From Deinococcus sp045062605 (GTDB lineage Bacteria; Deinococcota; Deinococci; Deinococcales; Deinococcaceae): a DNA stretch of 64,000 bases. The notes under the pieces are model-generated. The model was not told where the DNA came from. It was given only the letters and a program-made list of their open reading frames with translations, and made no database searches. Where the stretch lies: contig NZ_JBJGDW010000011.1 of the NCBI RefSeq assembly GCF_045062605.1, positions 20,586-84,585 on the forward strand, given 5' to 3'. Shown here one piece after another: positions 1 through 11,583 of this stretch; the stretch's first letter is position 1; each line of letters starts with the position of its first letter. The position numbers and the translations under genes are program-made.

Positions 1-81
1 GACGCCTTCCTGCCGACATCAATCCGGCCACATCAGGTGTTCAGACGGATTGGAAACGGCAAACCCCGAACCAGAGGGGCG

Positions 82-477
82 CTACCAGCTTTTCGGATCG
101 CTTTCCAGTTCCTCCGCGAGCAGCCACAACTGACGGCCATGTCCGGCGGCGTCGCGCTGGGCATCGAGCATCACGCGTTCCAGCTCGCCGCTCAGGCGGG
201 AGTGGCGGCGGCGGAAATGCTCGAAGTCGCACAGCAGCAGGCCCAGGCGGGGGGGCCGCACTTCAGCGTCGGTCAGCACGTCGTACAGGGCGTCCCAGTT
301 GCGCCCGAAACTGTCGGTCAGGGCCAGACCGCGCAGCACTGCCAGCATCAGGGATTCCTTATCATGCACATCCGAAAAACTGATCTCCCGCAGGGACACC
401 TGATAACCAGCGGCCAGAATGCGCGGATCGTGTGGGGCCTTCTGAATCCCTTCCGGGGCCTGATCGAACACTTGCAT
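82..477 (-). CDS. Barstar-family RNase inhibitor
   Basis: About 131 residues. The middle (around FGRNWDALYDVLTD) matches the barstar fold signature, in which an acidic helix blocks a barnase-type active site; the family acts in the cytoplasm to protect the producer from its own RNase. The start chosen is the ATG whose A is shared with the TGA stop of the upstream RNase gene (TGATG, one-base overlap), giving MQVFDQAPEG; longer in-frame starts would run into the RNase gene. The overlap implies coupled translation of toxin and inhibitor. The family call is from motif recognition; specificity for the neighbouring RNase is inferred from context. Confidence 0.85.
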   Translation of the reverse strand: MQVFDQAPEGIQKAPHDPRILAAGYQVSLREISFSDVHDKESLMLAVLRGLALTDSFGRNWDALYDVLTDAEVRPPRLGLLLCDFEHFRRRHSRLSGELERVMLDAQRDAAGHGRQLWLLAEELESDPKSW

Positions 478-962
478 CACGGGCGAATCCTCCTGAAGCT
501 GGCGTAGTGATCGGCGGTGTAATAGCACTCGGCGGTGCTGGTGACGGGCTGGCCGCCGCACACAATGCGCCGCGCCCCCCGGTCCCCCTCGCCGGGGGTG
601 GGCACGGTGTATTCGCGGTAATAGCCACTGTTCTGCCGGGGCAGGATGCGCTCGCGGTTGCCGAAGGTCACGCCGTCCTTGCTGTAGCGGAACTTGCCGC
701 CCTGGGAGATGGTCTGCAAAAGCTGTGTGCCCTCGCGCGGCAGTTCACTGGCACTGACCCAGTTCAGGCCGCTCCGGGGGTCACGGCTGGTGGTCTGATT
801 CTGCTGGGGCCGTGGGGTCTGGGGCGGCTGAGCCTGAGTCTGCTGAACCTGAGTCTGGGCCGGAGGTTGACTCTGCGCCGTGTCCTGACCCCTGGCAGGC
901 AGATCGCACGCGGCGAGGAACACAGCCAGCAGGGGGGTCAGGAAAAGTGCGCGGAAGTTCAC
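477..962 (-). CDS. Lipoprotein barnase-type guanyl-specific ribonuclease (N1/T1/Ba family)
   Basis: The N-terminus (FLTPLLAVFLAAC) is a lipoprotein signal with a lipobox cysteine. A Gln/Pro/Thr-rich linker of roughly 40 residues follows, then a C-terminal domain with SGLNWVSASELPREG and the FRYSKDGVTFGNRERILP and YYREYTVPTPG motifs. These are the substrate-binding and catalytic regions of barnase-like RNases: Glu in FGNRE, Arg in NRERILP, and a late His in ADHYASF. The start is set at GTG 962-960 because a -10 box (TAGAGT on the minus strand, 970-975) lies 7 bases before it; an upstream GTG at 971 is possible. It forms a pair with the overlapping barstar gene. Secreted RNase with cytoplasmic immunity is the established role of such pairs; lipid anchoring is unusual compared with free secreted barnase. 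Confidence 0.85.
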   Translation of the reverse strand: MNFRALFLTPLLAVFLAACDLPARGQDTAQSQPPAQTQVQQTQAQPPQTPRPQQNQTTSRDPRSGLNWVSASELPREGTQLLQTISQGGKFRYSKDGVTFGNRERILPRQNSGYYREYTVPTPGEGDRGARRIVCGGQPVTSTAECYYTADHYASFRRIRP

Positions 963-972
963 GTCCCTCACT

Positions 973-1959
973 CTAGAGCGCCCGTGCGTCCAGCCAGATG
1001 AGGAGCTTGGGCATCACCCCCCGCAAACCCTTGTAACTCTGCTGTTCGGACGTCATGGTCCGTAGCGCCGCCGCCAGAGCACAGGCCTGGGCTGGGGTCT
1101 GCACGGCTAGGTGCAGCGGGTAAAGGTAGGGCCGGATGGTGAACAGCGCCCCGTGCGCGGCAGAAAAGCCAGTCAGCGTCTGCCGCTCCACGCGCACAAA
1201 TGCCGTGTCAGGGTCAAAAGGAGCCGTCTTCCCCGTCGCCAACGCGCTGGGATGATGGTCCAGCCGATCATCCGGCGCGACGCCCCAGGCGAAGCGCACG
1301 AAGGGGCCGCGCCCGATCACCGCGTCCACCAGTCGGGGCGCGGTGGCGTTCATGAGGCCACTGCCCGCCACCGGGGAATGCACCGCCACGAAATCCCGCC
1401 CCAGCTTGTCACGCGGGTCCCAGCGCTCCGGCGACAGCACATGCGTGGCCGCCAGCCAGTCGCGCCCAGTCTGCCCGTCACGCGCGATGATGGCGAGGTC
1501 TTCCTGTGCATTCAGACCCAGGAAATCCAGTGCGCCCGTCGGTTCGAGGTCACCGCGCAACCCGGCCAGCGGCGCGTCGAAACGGCGCAGGTCCGCCACA
1601 TCGCCCCAGCGCAAATCCAGCCGCGCCTCCCAGCCCAGCAGGGAATTGCGAAACGTCTGGCCATTCCAGGCCATCGCCCCGCCACTCTCGGCAGCCAGGG
1701 TGCGAGCCGTGAATTCGAGGGCTGCCCCGCGCAAGTCAGGAGACAGGTTCGCCTCGCCCGCGTATTCGTGCAAGGCCCGACGGTGGGCCGCCCACTTGCT
1801 GACCACGAAGCGTTCATAGTCGTCGTCCAGTGCGAAGGTATGTGTTTCCGCCGCGCCGTCCTCGCGCCAAGGGATTGGCTGCGCTCCCATACGAAACAGC
1901 CCCGCCGAAACCGTGTAGACGCCGTTCAGAAAGGGGCGATAAATAGTGGGCGCGGGCAT
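973..1959 (-). CDS. DUF3445 / heme-dependent oxidative N-demethylase-like protein
   Basis: 328 residues. The C-terminal two thirds resemble the DUF3445 family, whose characterised member is a heme-dependent oxidative N-demethylase subunit. Visible family-like blocks are VHSPVAGSGLMNATAPRLVD, RVERQTLTGFSAAHG and FTIRPYLYPL near the C-terminus, consistent with the usual length of about 300. The start ATG gives MPAPTIYRPFLNG; an imperfect -10 (CACAAT) lies 6 bases before it. It runs opposite to hemB, whose start is about 80 bases away, so the two share a divergent promoter region. A heme protein beside a heme-biosynthesis gene is suggestive only. The substrate is unknown. Confidence 0.7.
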   Translation of the reverse strand: MPAPTIYRPFLNGVYTVSAGLFRMGAQPIPWREDGAAETHTFALDDDYERFVVSKWAAHRRALHEYAGEANLSPDLRGAALEFTARTLAAESGGAMAWNGQTFRNSLLGWEARLDLRWGDVADLRRFDAPLAGLRGDLEPTGALDFLGLNAQEDLAIIARDGQTGRDWLAATHVLSPERWDPRDKLGRDFVAVHSPVAGSGLMNATAPRLVDAVIGRGPFVRFAWGVAPDDRLDHHPSALATGKTAPFDPDTAFVRVERQTLTGFSAAHGALFTIRPYLYPLHLAVQTPAQACALAAALRTMTSEQQSYKGLRGVMPKLLIWLDARAL

Positions 1960-2037
1960 GGGGAAATTGTGGCAGATGGGGGGCCGCCCCCCTCTCACCT
2001 TCCAATTCTGGAAACGCGTCCGCGTTAGCCTGAAGCC

Positions 2038-3135
2038 ATGCCTGAACGTCCCCGGCGACTGCGCCGCACCCCCGCCCTGCGCGCCCTGACCCGCGAAGTC
2101 CACCTCAGCCCGGCGCACTTTATCTACCCGCTTTTCATCCATGAACTGCCGGATGAGTCTCCCATCGCCTCCATGCCGGGGGTGAGCCGCCACAGCATCG
2201 ACGGCGCGGTGGCCCAGGCGCGTGAAGCCCTGCGGCTGGGCGTTCCAAGCGTGATCCTGTTCGGCATTCCTGACCACAAGGACGCTCACGGCAGCGGGGC
2301 CTACGCCGAGGACGGCATCATCCAGCGGGCCACGCGCGCCATCAAGGCAGCGGTGCCGGAAATAACAGTCATGGCCGACACCTGCCTGTGCGAGTACACC
2401 GATCACGGCCACTGCGGCCCGCTGTGCGAGGTGCCCGGCCAGAGCGGGGCTGAGGCGTGGACCGTGGACAATGACCGCAGCCTGGAACTGCTGGCCCTGA
2501 CCGCCGTCTCGCAGGCCCGCGCCGGGGCCGATGTGGTGGCCCCCAGCGCCATGATGGACGGGCAGGTGGGGGCCATCCGCGCCGCGCTGGACGCGGCAGG
2601 CTTCAGCGACATTCCGATCATGAGCTACGCCGTCAAGTACGCCAGCGCGTATTACGGCCCCTTCCGCGACGCGGCGGGCAGCACGCCCAGCGTGGGCAAC
2701 CGCGCCACCTACCAGATGGACCCGGCGGGCGGCCACCGTGAGGCGCTGCGTGAGGCCAGACTGGACGCCGAACAGGGCGCGGATACGCTGATGGTCAAAC
2801 CTGCGCTGGCCTACCTGGACGTGGTGCGGCTGCTGCGGGACCACTTTGACCTTCCGCTGGTGGTCTACAACGTCAGCGGGGAATATTCGCTGGTCAAGGC
2901 CGCCGCGCAACTGGGTTTCATGGACGAGCGCCGCACCGTGCTGGAAAACCTGACCGCCATGCGCCGCGCCGGGGCCGACTCAATCATCACCTATCACGCG
3001 CTGGACGCCGCCCGCTGGCTGACCCAGGACGTGTTGCAGGAGGACGCGATGCGCCCGGTATCGGCCCCGGACATGGAGCCGGAAACGCAGACAGTGACGC
3101 CCACGCAAGACACCGTACCGGAGAATGGCGCGTGA
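2038..3135 (+). CDS. hemB: Porphobilinogen synthase (delta-aminolevulinic acid dehydratase)
   Basis: Condenses two 5-aminolevulinate molecules to porphobilinogen in tetrapyrrole synthesis. Catalytic lysines are visible at about K200 (SYAVKYASAYYGPFRDA) and K254 (LMVKPALAYLD). The metal-site cysteines C116, C118 and C126 lie in DTCLCEYTDHGHC, which suggests a zinc-type active site. The last 35 or so residues (after WLTQDVLQ) are an acidic, Thr/Pro-rich tail not typical of the family. A -10 box TAGCCT (2026-2031) lies 6 bases before the ATG, consistent with a leaderless mRNA. The stop overlaps the next gene as GTGA, so the two are probably co-transcribed. Confidence 0.97.
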   Translation: MPERPRRLRRTPALRALTREVHLSPAHFIYPLFIHELPDESPIASMPGVSRHSIDGAVAQAREALRLGVPSVILFGIPDHKDAHGSGAYAEDGIIQRATRAIKAAVPEITVMADTCLCEYTDHGHCGPLCEVPGQSGAEAWTVDNDRSLELLALTAVSQARAGADVVAPSAMMDGQVGAIRAALDAAGFSDIPIMSYAVKYASAYYGPFRDAAGSTPSVGNRATYQMDPAGGHREALREARLDAEQGADTLMVKPALAYLDVVRLLRDHFDLPLVVYNVSGEYSLVKAAAQLGFMDERRTVLENLTAMRRAGADSIITYHALDAARWLTQDVLQEDAMRPVSAPDMEPETQTVTPTQDTVPENGA

Positions 3136-3710
3136 TCTCTTCCTCCAGCCCGATGCCTGAAAACCCTATTCGCGTGGACTGGGTTCCCACCGGCCAGTGG
3201 CCCGGACGGCTGGGCCTGACCTTTGCACCCGGCAAGAAGGGCCGCAGCGTGATCCAGCGGGGCGTCACGCATGACCGCGACGTGCATACCGACATGCAGA
3301 CCCTGGCGGCGGACGGCGTGAACGTCCTGGCCCCGCTGATCGAGGACTTCGAGTTCGACATGCTGGGCATGGACGGCTACCACGCCGCCGCCGATCTGAA
3401 CAATCTGGAGGTCAAGGCCTACGCCATCCCCGATCAGCACGCCCCTGGCAAGCGCGCGGATTTTGCCGCCTTCATCGACGAACTGATGACCGATCTGCTG
3501 GACGGGCGCGGCGTGGTGGTCCATTGCCGGGGCGGTCTGGGCCGCGCGGGACTGACTGCCGCCTGCCTGCTGGTGCAGGGCGGCATGACGGCGGACCGGG
3601 CCATCGAACTGGTCAGAGAAACCCGTGACCGCAAGGCCATCGAAACAAGCGAGCAGGTGCAATTCGTTCACGACTTCGCAGACGCCCTGCCCGTCCAGCA
3701 CCGCTCCTGA
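3132..3710 (+). CDS. CDKN3-like dual-specificity/tyrosine protein phosphatase
   Basis: 192 residues. The PTP signature loop is clear (VVVHCRGGLGRAGLTAA: HC-x5-R) and is preceded by a WPD-loop-like stretch around YAIPDQHAPGK. The N-terminal half resembles the cyclin-dependent kinase inhibitor 3 (CDKN3) domain seen in bacterial dual-specificity phosphatases. The GTG start overlaps the hemB stop; an internal ATG (MPENPIRVDW) is an alternative. The mechanism is a cysteinyl-phosphate intermediate. The substrate is unknown, and co-transcription with hemB does not explain it. Confidence 0.8.
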   Translation: MISSSSPMPENPIRVDWVPTGQWPGRLGLTFAPGKKGRSVIQRGVTHDRDVHTDMQTLAADGVNVLAPLIEDFEFDMLGMDGYHAAADLNNLEVKAYAIPDQHAPGKRADFAAFIDELMTDLLDGRGVVVHCRGGLGRAGLTAACLLVQGGMTADRAIELVRETRDRKAIETSEQVQFVHDFADALPVQHRS

Positions 3711-3788
3711 AGCTCCCACCAGAAAGTGAGCGCCCCCGACATTCAGGCTCATGGCCCCGTCAGGCCCGGCGTTTACACTGAGAACACC

Positions 3789-4298
3789 ATGAAACTCTCC
3801 CCCTTTCTGCTGAGCGCCGCCTTCGCGGGCGTGCTGGCCTCCTGCGCCCCCACCGTCACCGGCCCGCAGGTGGGCCGCATCGTCAACAGCGTCACCGGGC
3901 AGGAGGGAACCGTCAGCTTTGTGCGCGGCACGCTGCAACCGCGTCTGGGCGATCCTTTCGCCGCCGACAACGCCACCATCCGTATCGGGGGCCAGACTTA
4001 CAGCGGGCGCACCGCCATCGTGAATGGCGGGCCGGTCAGCCCCCTGCCCGCTGGGCTGGGTGTCAGCCTGTCGCTAGGCGGCACGGCAGCCATCGGCAGC
4101 AATGCTGCTGTGGGCATCGGCACCCGCGTGGACGCCCCCCGTCCGCGCGCCGCCGTGACCCGCAGCGGCAACCTGATCGCCCGTACTGCCAGTGCCCCCG
4201 TCCTGACCCTGACCTGCACCATCACCGTGGACGAGTCCGAACACGGCATCGGCGAATGCAGCGGCAACGACGGCGTAAAATACGCCCTGCAATTCTGA
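3789..4298 (+). CDS. Small lipoprotein of unknown function
   Basis: 169 residues. MKLSPFLLSAAFAGVLASC is a lipoprotein signal with a lipobox cysteine at residue 19. The mature part is Gly/Val/Thr-rich and predicted beta, with two conserved-looking late cysteines (LTLTCTITVDES, GIGECSGNDG) that could form a disulfide. No family was recognised. The start is the ATG just before the signal peptide; a -10-like TACACT lies 9 bases upstream, so the mRNA leader would be very short. Confidence 0.6.
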   Translation: MKLSPFLLSAAFAGVLASCAPTVTGPQVGRIVNSVTGQEGTVSFVRGTLQPRLGDPFAADNATIRIGGQTYSGRTAIVNGGPVSPLPAGLGVSLSLGGTAAIGSNAAVGIGTRVDAPRPRAAVTRSGNLIARTASAPVLTLTCTITVDESEHGIGECSGNDGVKYALQF

Positions 4299-4326
4299 GC
4301 CGCAAACTTTGAATCAGGATCGTCCC

Positions 4327-4665
4327 GTGATCGTCTGCCTGTGCGGCAGCGTGCGCTTTCTGGACGGATTCGATGCGGCCTCTGTGGCAGAAACGCTGGC
4401 GGGCCGCATCGTGCTGAGCGTGGGCAGCCACCTTCGCCCCGACTCCGAAATTTTTGTGGGGAGGACGGTGGGAGAGGAGCAAGCCGCGCTGGAAAGCCTC
4501 GCCGAACTCCACCGCCGCAAGATTGATCTGGCCGAAGAGATTCTGGTGATTAATGTCGGCGGCCATGTGGGCGACAGCACGCGCTCAGAGATCGACTATG
4601 CCCGCGCTCAGGGCAAGCGGGTGCGCTGGCTCGAACCGCAAGAAGAAGGGCGCGGAAAGCCGTAG
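4327..4665 (+). CDS. Conserved small protein, nucleoside 2-deoxyribosyltransferase-like fold
   Basis: About 112 residues. The pattern VIVCLCGSVRFLDGF ... IVLSVGSHL ... RRKIDLAEEILVINVGGHVG ... EIDYARAQGKRVRWLEP matches a widespread small family annotated as hypothetical or nucleoside 2-deoxyribosyltransferase-like. The GTG at 4327 is preferred because AGGA (4316-4319) lies 7 bases upstream; a TTG at 4309 would add six residues but has no ribosome-binding site. The biochemical function is unproven. It is followed closely by the convergent sdhB. Confidence 0.65.
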   Translation: MIVCLCGSVRFLDGFDAASVAETLAGRIVLSVGSHLRPDSEIFVGRTVGEEQAALESLAELHRRKIDLAEEILVINVGGHVGDSTRSEIDYARAQGKRVRWLEPQEEGRGKP

Positions 4666-4693
4666 CCTCCGCGCCCTGCTCTGAAATTTTTGC

Positions 4694-5464
<771 letters not shown>

Positions 5465-5523
5465 TGCATTTCCTTTAAGAGGATAGGGGGGAAAGACTGG
5501 CTACCCATCCCCTCAATCGTGGG

Positions 5524-7275
<1,752 letters not shown>

Positions 7276-7328
7276 GGTTGCTTACGTCCTTTGGCCTGCC
7301 CAGGAAACTTCAGGCGGCCTGATCGAAA

Positions 7329-7706
<378 letters not shown>

Positions 7707-7707
7707 C

Positions 7708-8064
7708 TCAGTAGCCTCCGATCAGGCGCGGCAGCAGGGTCCAGGCGGCATACAACCCGCTGATCAGGGTAATGACCATCACGCCGTACCACATCTGGCG
7801 TTGATAGGCCACGCCCGCCCCGGTAAAATCCATCACGATGATTCGCAGACCGTTGAAGGCGTGGTACACCACACCCGCCGTGATGAACACCAGCCCGACG
7901 CGGAATCCCGGCCAGTCGTAGGTCTCGTGAATCGCCATGTAAAACCGCTCACCAAACATGAACGAGCCGATACTGAAGACGTGAATCAACAGATACGCCA
8001 GAATCGCGATTCCTGACAGGCGGTGAAGCAAAAACGCCCATTGCCCCTCTCTTCCCTTGTACAT
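7708..8064 (-). CDS. sdhC: Succinate dehydrogenase cytochrome b556 subunit
   Basis: 118 residues, three transmembrane helices. HRLSGIAILAYLLIHVFSIG carries the early HRxSG motif and a candidate heme-ligand His, and YHAFNGLRIIVMDF is the typical SdhC third-motif region. The ATG is preceded by a strong SD (GGGGAGG, 5-base spacing). First gene of sdhCDAB; its stop lies one base before the sdhD start codon. The promoter probably lies in the AT-richer stretch 8080-8160, but no convincing -35/-10 pair was identified. Confidence 0.92.
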   Translation of the reverse strand: MYKGREGQWAFLLHRLSGIAILAYLLIHVFSIGSFMFGERFYMAIHETYDWPGFRVGLVFITAGVVYHAFNGLRIIVMDFTGAGVAYQRQMWYGVMVITLISGLYAAWTLLPRLIGGY

Positions 8065-8342
8065 TCGTTCCTCCCCAGGTTGCCCGTGGGCCTTTTTAAC
8101 TTGAACCCACAGCCCGGACTTCTTCTCAGCCCGTAGTTTAAGGCGGACATTTTGCCGTGTGGGTAACCAAACTGACCGTTTACTTCGGATGATTTTCAGC
8201 TCCCGCAGGATAACACCCGGCCCCGCAATTCACGTCCCGGCCCGGCCCTGTCGCGGCGGGCGTTCCTGTCACCGCGCGGGGAGCAACCCTCTAGCAAAGG
8301 CCGGTTTCCCCGTGGCGGCACACACGCGCTACTCTGGACCCC

Positions 8343-8669
8343 ATGAGCGATGCCAATCCCTTCAAGACCCCCGAACAGGAGGCCGAATTCACGCGCAAGC
8401 TGGTGCTGGGCCTGCTGAGTACCCTGGAAACCAAGGGCCTGCTGAGTTCGCCGGAACTGGACTCGATCCTGCGTGCCGCCCGGCTGGCCGCCTACCCGGT
8501 GGCCCCGGCCCGCAACGCCGGTCCGGCTGGACCCGGCACCCACTGGGTCAAGCCCGGCCAACCGCCAAAGGAAATGGACCGCACCACCCCCATCGGTATT
8601 CCTGACGTGCGGGCAGGCGGAAAGGACGGGAAAGAGAATCCGCTGATGATCGATATGGAACTGGACTGA
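8343..8669 (+). CDS. Small conserved-looking protein of unknown function
   Basis: 108 residues, no recognised domain. The N-terminal half is helical and acidic (PEQEAEFTRKLVLGLLSTLE ... SSPELDSILRAARLAAY). The C-terminal half is Gly/Pro-rich and probably disordered. No signal peptide. A -10 box TACTCT (8330-8335) lies exactly 7 bases before the ATG, the leaderless arrangement, which supports this as a real gene. A perfect hairpin follows 20 bases after the stop. Confidence 0.6.
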   Translation: MSDANPFKTPEQEAEFTRKLVLGLLSTLETKGLLSSPELDSILRAARLAAYPVAPARNAGPAGPGTHWVKPGQPPKEMDRTTPIGIPDVRAGGKDGKENPLMIDMELD

Positions 8670-8689
8670 CGCTAAACATAAGCTGGCAT

Positions 8690-8719
8690 GGGGCCACCGC
8701 AACCAATTGCGGTGGCCCC
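8690..8719. terminator. Perfect 13-bp palindromic hairpin
   Basis: The arms 8690-8702 (GGGGCCACCGCAA) and 8707-8719 are exact complements around the loop CCAA. It lies 20 bases after the stop at 8669 and well beyond the convergent large lipoprotein gene. There is no U-tract on either strand, so it may be a transcript-end stabiliser or bidirectional barrier rather than a classical intrinsic terminator. Confidence 0.6.
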
Positions 8720-8898
8720 ACGAGTTTGATGGCATATCGAGTTTGGCGAGATCGAGTGCGGATCCCCGAATGGCGTCACTGGGATAAACGACTTCAGGTG
8801 ACGTAACTCACTGCTGTGCAGCTTTGCAAGTCCGTCCTGCTCGGCAAAAGTCACTTGCTTCGATCAGTCATGGAGATGATCTTTCTATGGTATCTGCT

Positions 8899-11427
8899 CT
8901 AGCGCAGGATGGTCAGAAAGCTAACGTTCACGCCCTCGCCTCGACTGAACTCGGAGGTAAGGACACCAATCCCACCCCTGGTCAATAGCGCGGCCCGATT
9001 GGTATCACCCAGGGTAACGTTACGGAATTTGTTGCCATTCAGGTCAAGCCGCCCAATTCCATTGCTGTAAAAACTCCACAGGACTGTTGGATTTTCTCGG
9101 TCAAAGCCGATTAGGATACCTGGATTGGTATCATTAAAAATGGTCACCGTGCCGTCGGCATTTATCCGCTGGAGAGGCCCGTTCTCAGTGAAATAGACGG
9201 CTCCATTGTCATCCAGTGCAAGGCTGCTGAAGAAATTGGTCAGACTGAGTTTGCTCACTTCGCCTGTGACCACATTGATTTTAAATCCTCCAGCAGAGTA
9301 TTGAGGTCGGTACAGCATCCAGCGCCCATTATTGCTGCGGAAGAGTTGACCGCCAGAACCATATGCCTGGATTGCATCGACAGTTTCGGTAGCGCCCGTG
9401 GGGAGCGTCCAGCGGGCCAGTCGAAACTGATAGCCGCTGCCAGTGTAGGTCTCCTGGATAAACCAGATCCGTCCCAGATGATCCACTGCGCCAGAAGCCG
9501 CGCCGTTCGGTGCAACTGCGGTGGGAACTGCACCCTTGTCGGCCACCACCCACGTGTTGTTTGAACCCGAGGCCAGAACCGAACCATCAGGCAGGCTGAG
9601 GAGGTGGTACACGGTTCCAGTCAGCGAGATGGCAGCGGTGTCCTTGCCGCCCACGATATGCCTGAGGGTTGTCTCAAAACCCCCATTCCCATATGTCTCG
9701 CGGGTCACCCAGATTCCCGTATCACCTGCGACTATCCCTGCCTGGCCGATAGAACCGAGCGACACACGGTTTGGGCGAACAGTCAGACGTGCGGGTGGAC
9801 CGTCACCATCTGGCCTGGCGCTGTCCAGCGAGGTCACCTGTACGCTGCTGGTCCCCAGATCAGCGTCCGCAGCAACCGCCAGCGGTATGCTCAGTGTGGT
9901 TGACTCCATTGGCTTGACTTGAACAGAAACTGGTGCCGCCGTCACGCCTTCTGGCAGACCAGTCAGCTTTACAGTCGTTGCACCCTGAAAGCCGAATGCG
10001 CTGCTGACCAGCACGTCAATAGAGCCGGTGCCACCCTGATAAACCGCAATTTCGTTGTAGGCATTGACGATAGACACCACAACAGCCGGTTTGGGGACTT
10101 CCAGGTTCAGGGTGGCGCTGGCAGTGCGCCCCTCGCCCTGCGCCGTAATGGTGACCGGCGTGACCCCCGGCTTGAGCGAGGCGTCGCTGGTCAGGGTCAG
10201 ACTGCCGGTGGCTGGCCTGTCCTTGCTGAGAATGACGGTCTGGGACGTTGCCTTGACACCACCTGGCAAATTCCCGGCTCCAACGATAACCGTGCCCCCG
10301 AAGCCCATCACGCTGGTCAGAACAAATGGAAGTTCCACCGTGCTGTTGCGGCCCAGAGTCAGGGGATAAGTGTAAACGTAGAGGTCAATGCCAGCGCGAC
10401 TGACGGTGATATGCCCATTGCCCTGGCCAACCTGCTCGCCGCCCGCGTCCTTGACCCGCACCTCAAAGCTCTGGTTGGAATAGTTTGTCGTGCCCGTGTA
10501 TTTGAAGGTCAATCTGGTGCTCAGCAATTGCGGTTGCAAACTCAGCGCCCCGAGGCGGGCGGCCTGGGCCTTGCTGGCTTGCCCGGATTGCGCCGCCAAC
10601 TTTGGCAGCGGACTCAGGGTGAGTGTGTCTGGCGTGACCGTCAGTGCAGGGATGTCGGTGGATAGGCTGATGGTTCCCGAGAAATTGCCCGCTTGCACCA
10701 CATTTGCATTGACAACGACAGTATCCACAGAACCGAAGTCAAGTTTCTCGTCCTCCAGTTCGATGAAAGCCCCTGGCGTGAAGGAGGTAAAGGCCAGCTC
10801 GATCTGATCGCTTGGCGACGCGTTCGCCGTGGTAAAGACTGTCCCGATCCTTGAAAAGACCAACGTGTTCCAGCCGCGTTGAACAGTAATGTCAACGTTT
10901 TCGGTCAAGGTGGTCCCGCCCTCGTCCTTGAAGCTACAGATTCCCTTATACGTGAACGGACGGTCCGCGTACAGCCGGTTCAGGGCAGCTTCCGGCAGGG
11001 CAGCGTCCGGGCCGCCCACCACTTTCTCCCTGATGTAGCCCAGCGGGTCGCCCGCCACGCTGTAAGCATTCAGGCTGGCGCTGCCGTAAACCAGCGCCGC
11101 AGGATCGCTGTTGCTTCCCTTACAGCCGGAACTGTAGTAATCGGGAAACAACTCCTTGGGACCCGGCACCAGGGCCGAGAGATCGAAAGAGACGACGTTC
11201 TGGATCAGGGTGGTCTTGCCGAAGAAGTCGCTGCTGAAGCTGCCCAGATAAGCGTTGTTGAGTTGCAGATCAGTGCCGGTCACCTTGCCAACAATCTTCG
11301 TGTTGCTCCAGGTAGCTTTTGGCGGCGGTGGCGGTGTGTTGTTGGACATGTTGCTCTCACCGCCTCCACAGGCGGACAGGAAAAAGCTCATGCCGAGAAC
11401 AGCAAAAGGAATTAAAAGTCTCTTCAT
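8899..11427 (-). CDS. Large surface lipoprotein with Ig-like repeats and a C-terminal propeller-like domain
   Basis: 842 residues. MKRLLIPFAVLGMSFFLSAC is a lipoprotein signal with its lipobox, followed by a Gly/Asn/Pro linker. A unique region of about 230 residues precedes at least two Ig-like beta-sandwich repeats (around 345-560). Each of these has a GFGG/GFQG...LPGGV/LPEGV pattern (VMGFGGTVIVGAGNLPGGVK; AFGFQGATTVKLTGLPEGVT). The last 260 or so residues contain repeated aromatic/Gly blades (DNGAVYFTENG, DHLGRIWFIQETYTG, DTGIWVTRETYGNGG) like streptogramin-lyase/SMP-30-type propellers. Likely cell-surface binding or sensing; the ligand is unknown. Base composition is visibly lower in GC than flanking genes. 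No strong SD was seen. Confidence 0.7.
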   Translation of the reverse strand: MKRLLIPFAVLGMSFFLSACGGGESNMSNNTPPPPPKATWSNTKIVGKVTGTDLQLNNAYLGSFSSDFFGKTTLIQNVVSFDLSALVPGPKELFPDYYSSGCKGSNSDPAALVYGSASLNAYSVAGDPLGYIREKVVGGPDAALPEAALNRLYADRPFTYKGICSFKDEGGTTLTENVDITVQRGWNTLVFSRIGTVFTTANASPSDQIELAFTSFTPGAFIELEDEKLDFGSVDTVVVNANVVQAGNFSGTISLSTDIPALTVTPDTLTLSPLPKLAAQSGQASKAQAARLGALSLQPQLLSTRLTFKYTGTTNYSNQSFEVRVKDAGGEQVGQGNGHITVSRAGIDLYVYTYPLTLGRNSTVELPFVLTSVMGFGGTVIVGAGNLPGGVKATSQTVILSKDRPATGSLTLTSDASLKPGVTPVTITAQGEGRTASATLNLEVPKPAVVVSIVNAYNEIAVYQGGTGSIDVLVSSAFGFQGATTVKLTGLPEGVTAAPVSVQVKPMESTTLSIPLAVAADADLGTSSVQVTSLDSARPDGDGPPARLTVRPNRVSLGSIGQAGIVAGDTGIWVTRETYGNGGFETTLRHIVGGKDTAAISLTGTVYHLLSLPDGSVLASGSNNTWVVADKGAVPTAVAPNGAASGAVDHLGRIWFIQETYTGSGYQFRLARWTLPTGATETVDAIQAYGSGGQLFRSNNGRWMLYRPQYSAGGFKINVVTGEVSKLSLTNFFSSLALDDNGAVYFTENGPLQRINADGTVTIFNDTNPGILIGFDRENPTVLWSFYSNGIGRLDLNGNKFRNVTLGDTNRAALLTRGGIGVLTSEFSRGEGVNVSFLTILR

Positions 11428-11583
11428 AATATCTCAGAATTCTAATACTCTTTTGGTCGTTGGGGATGTGGAATTTTCCTCTCGCTCGAGCTTGCTGTCA
11501 CGTTCATTAAGATCCGGATATATGAAAGCCAGCAGATTTAACACCACCGACAGAAGAGCGCGCCTGTACTATCTTCAGATTCG

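Noticed and set aside
973..2910. Long minus-strand frame through hemB
   Set aside because: The upstream part is the antisense of hemB; only the segment starting at 1959 has protein character.
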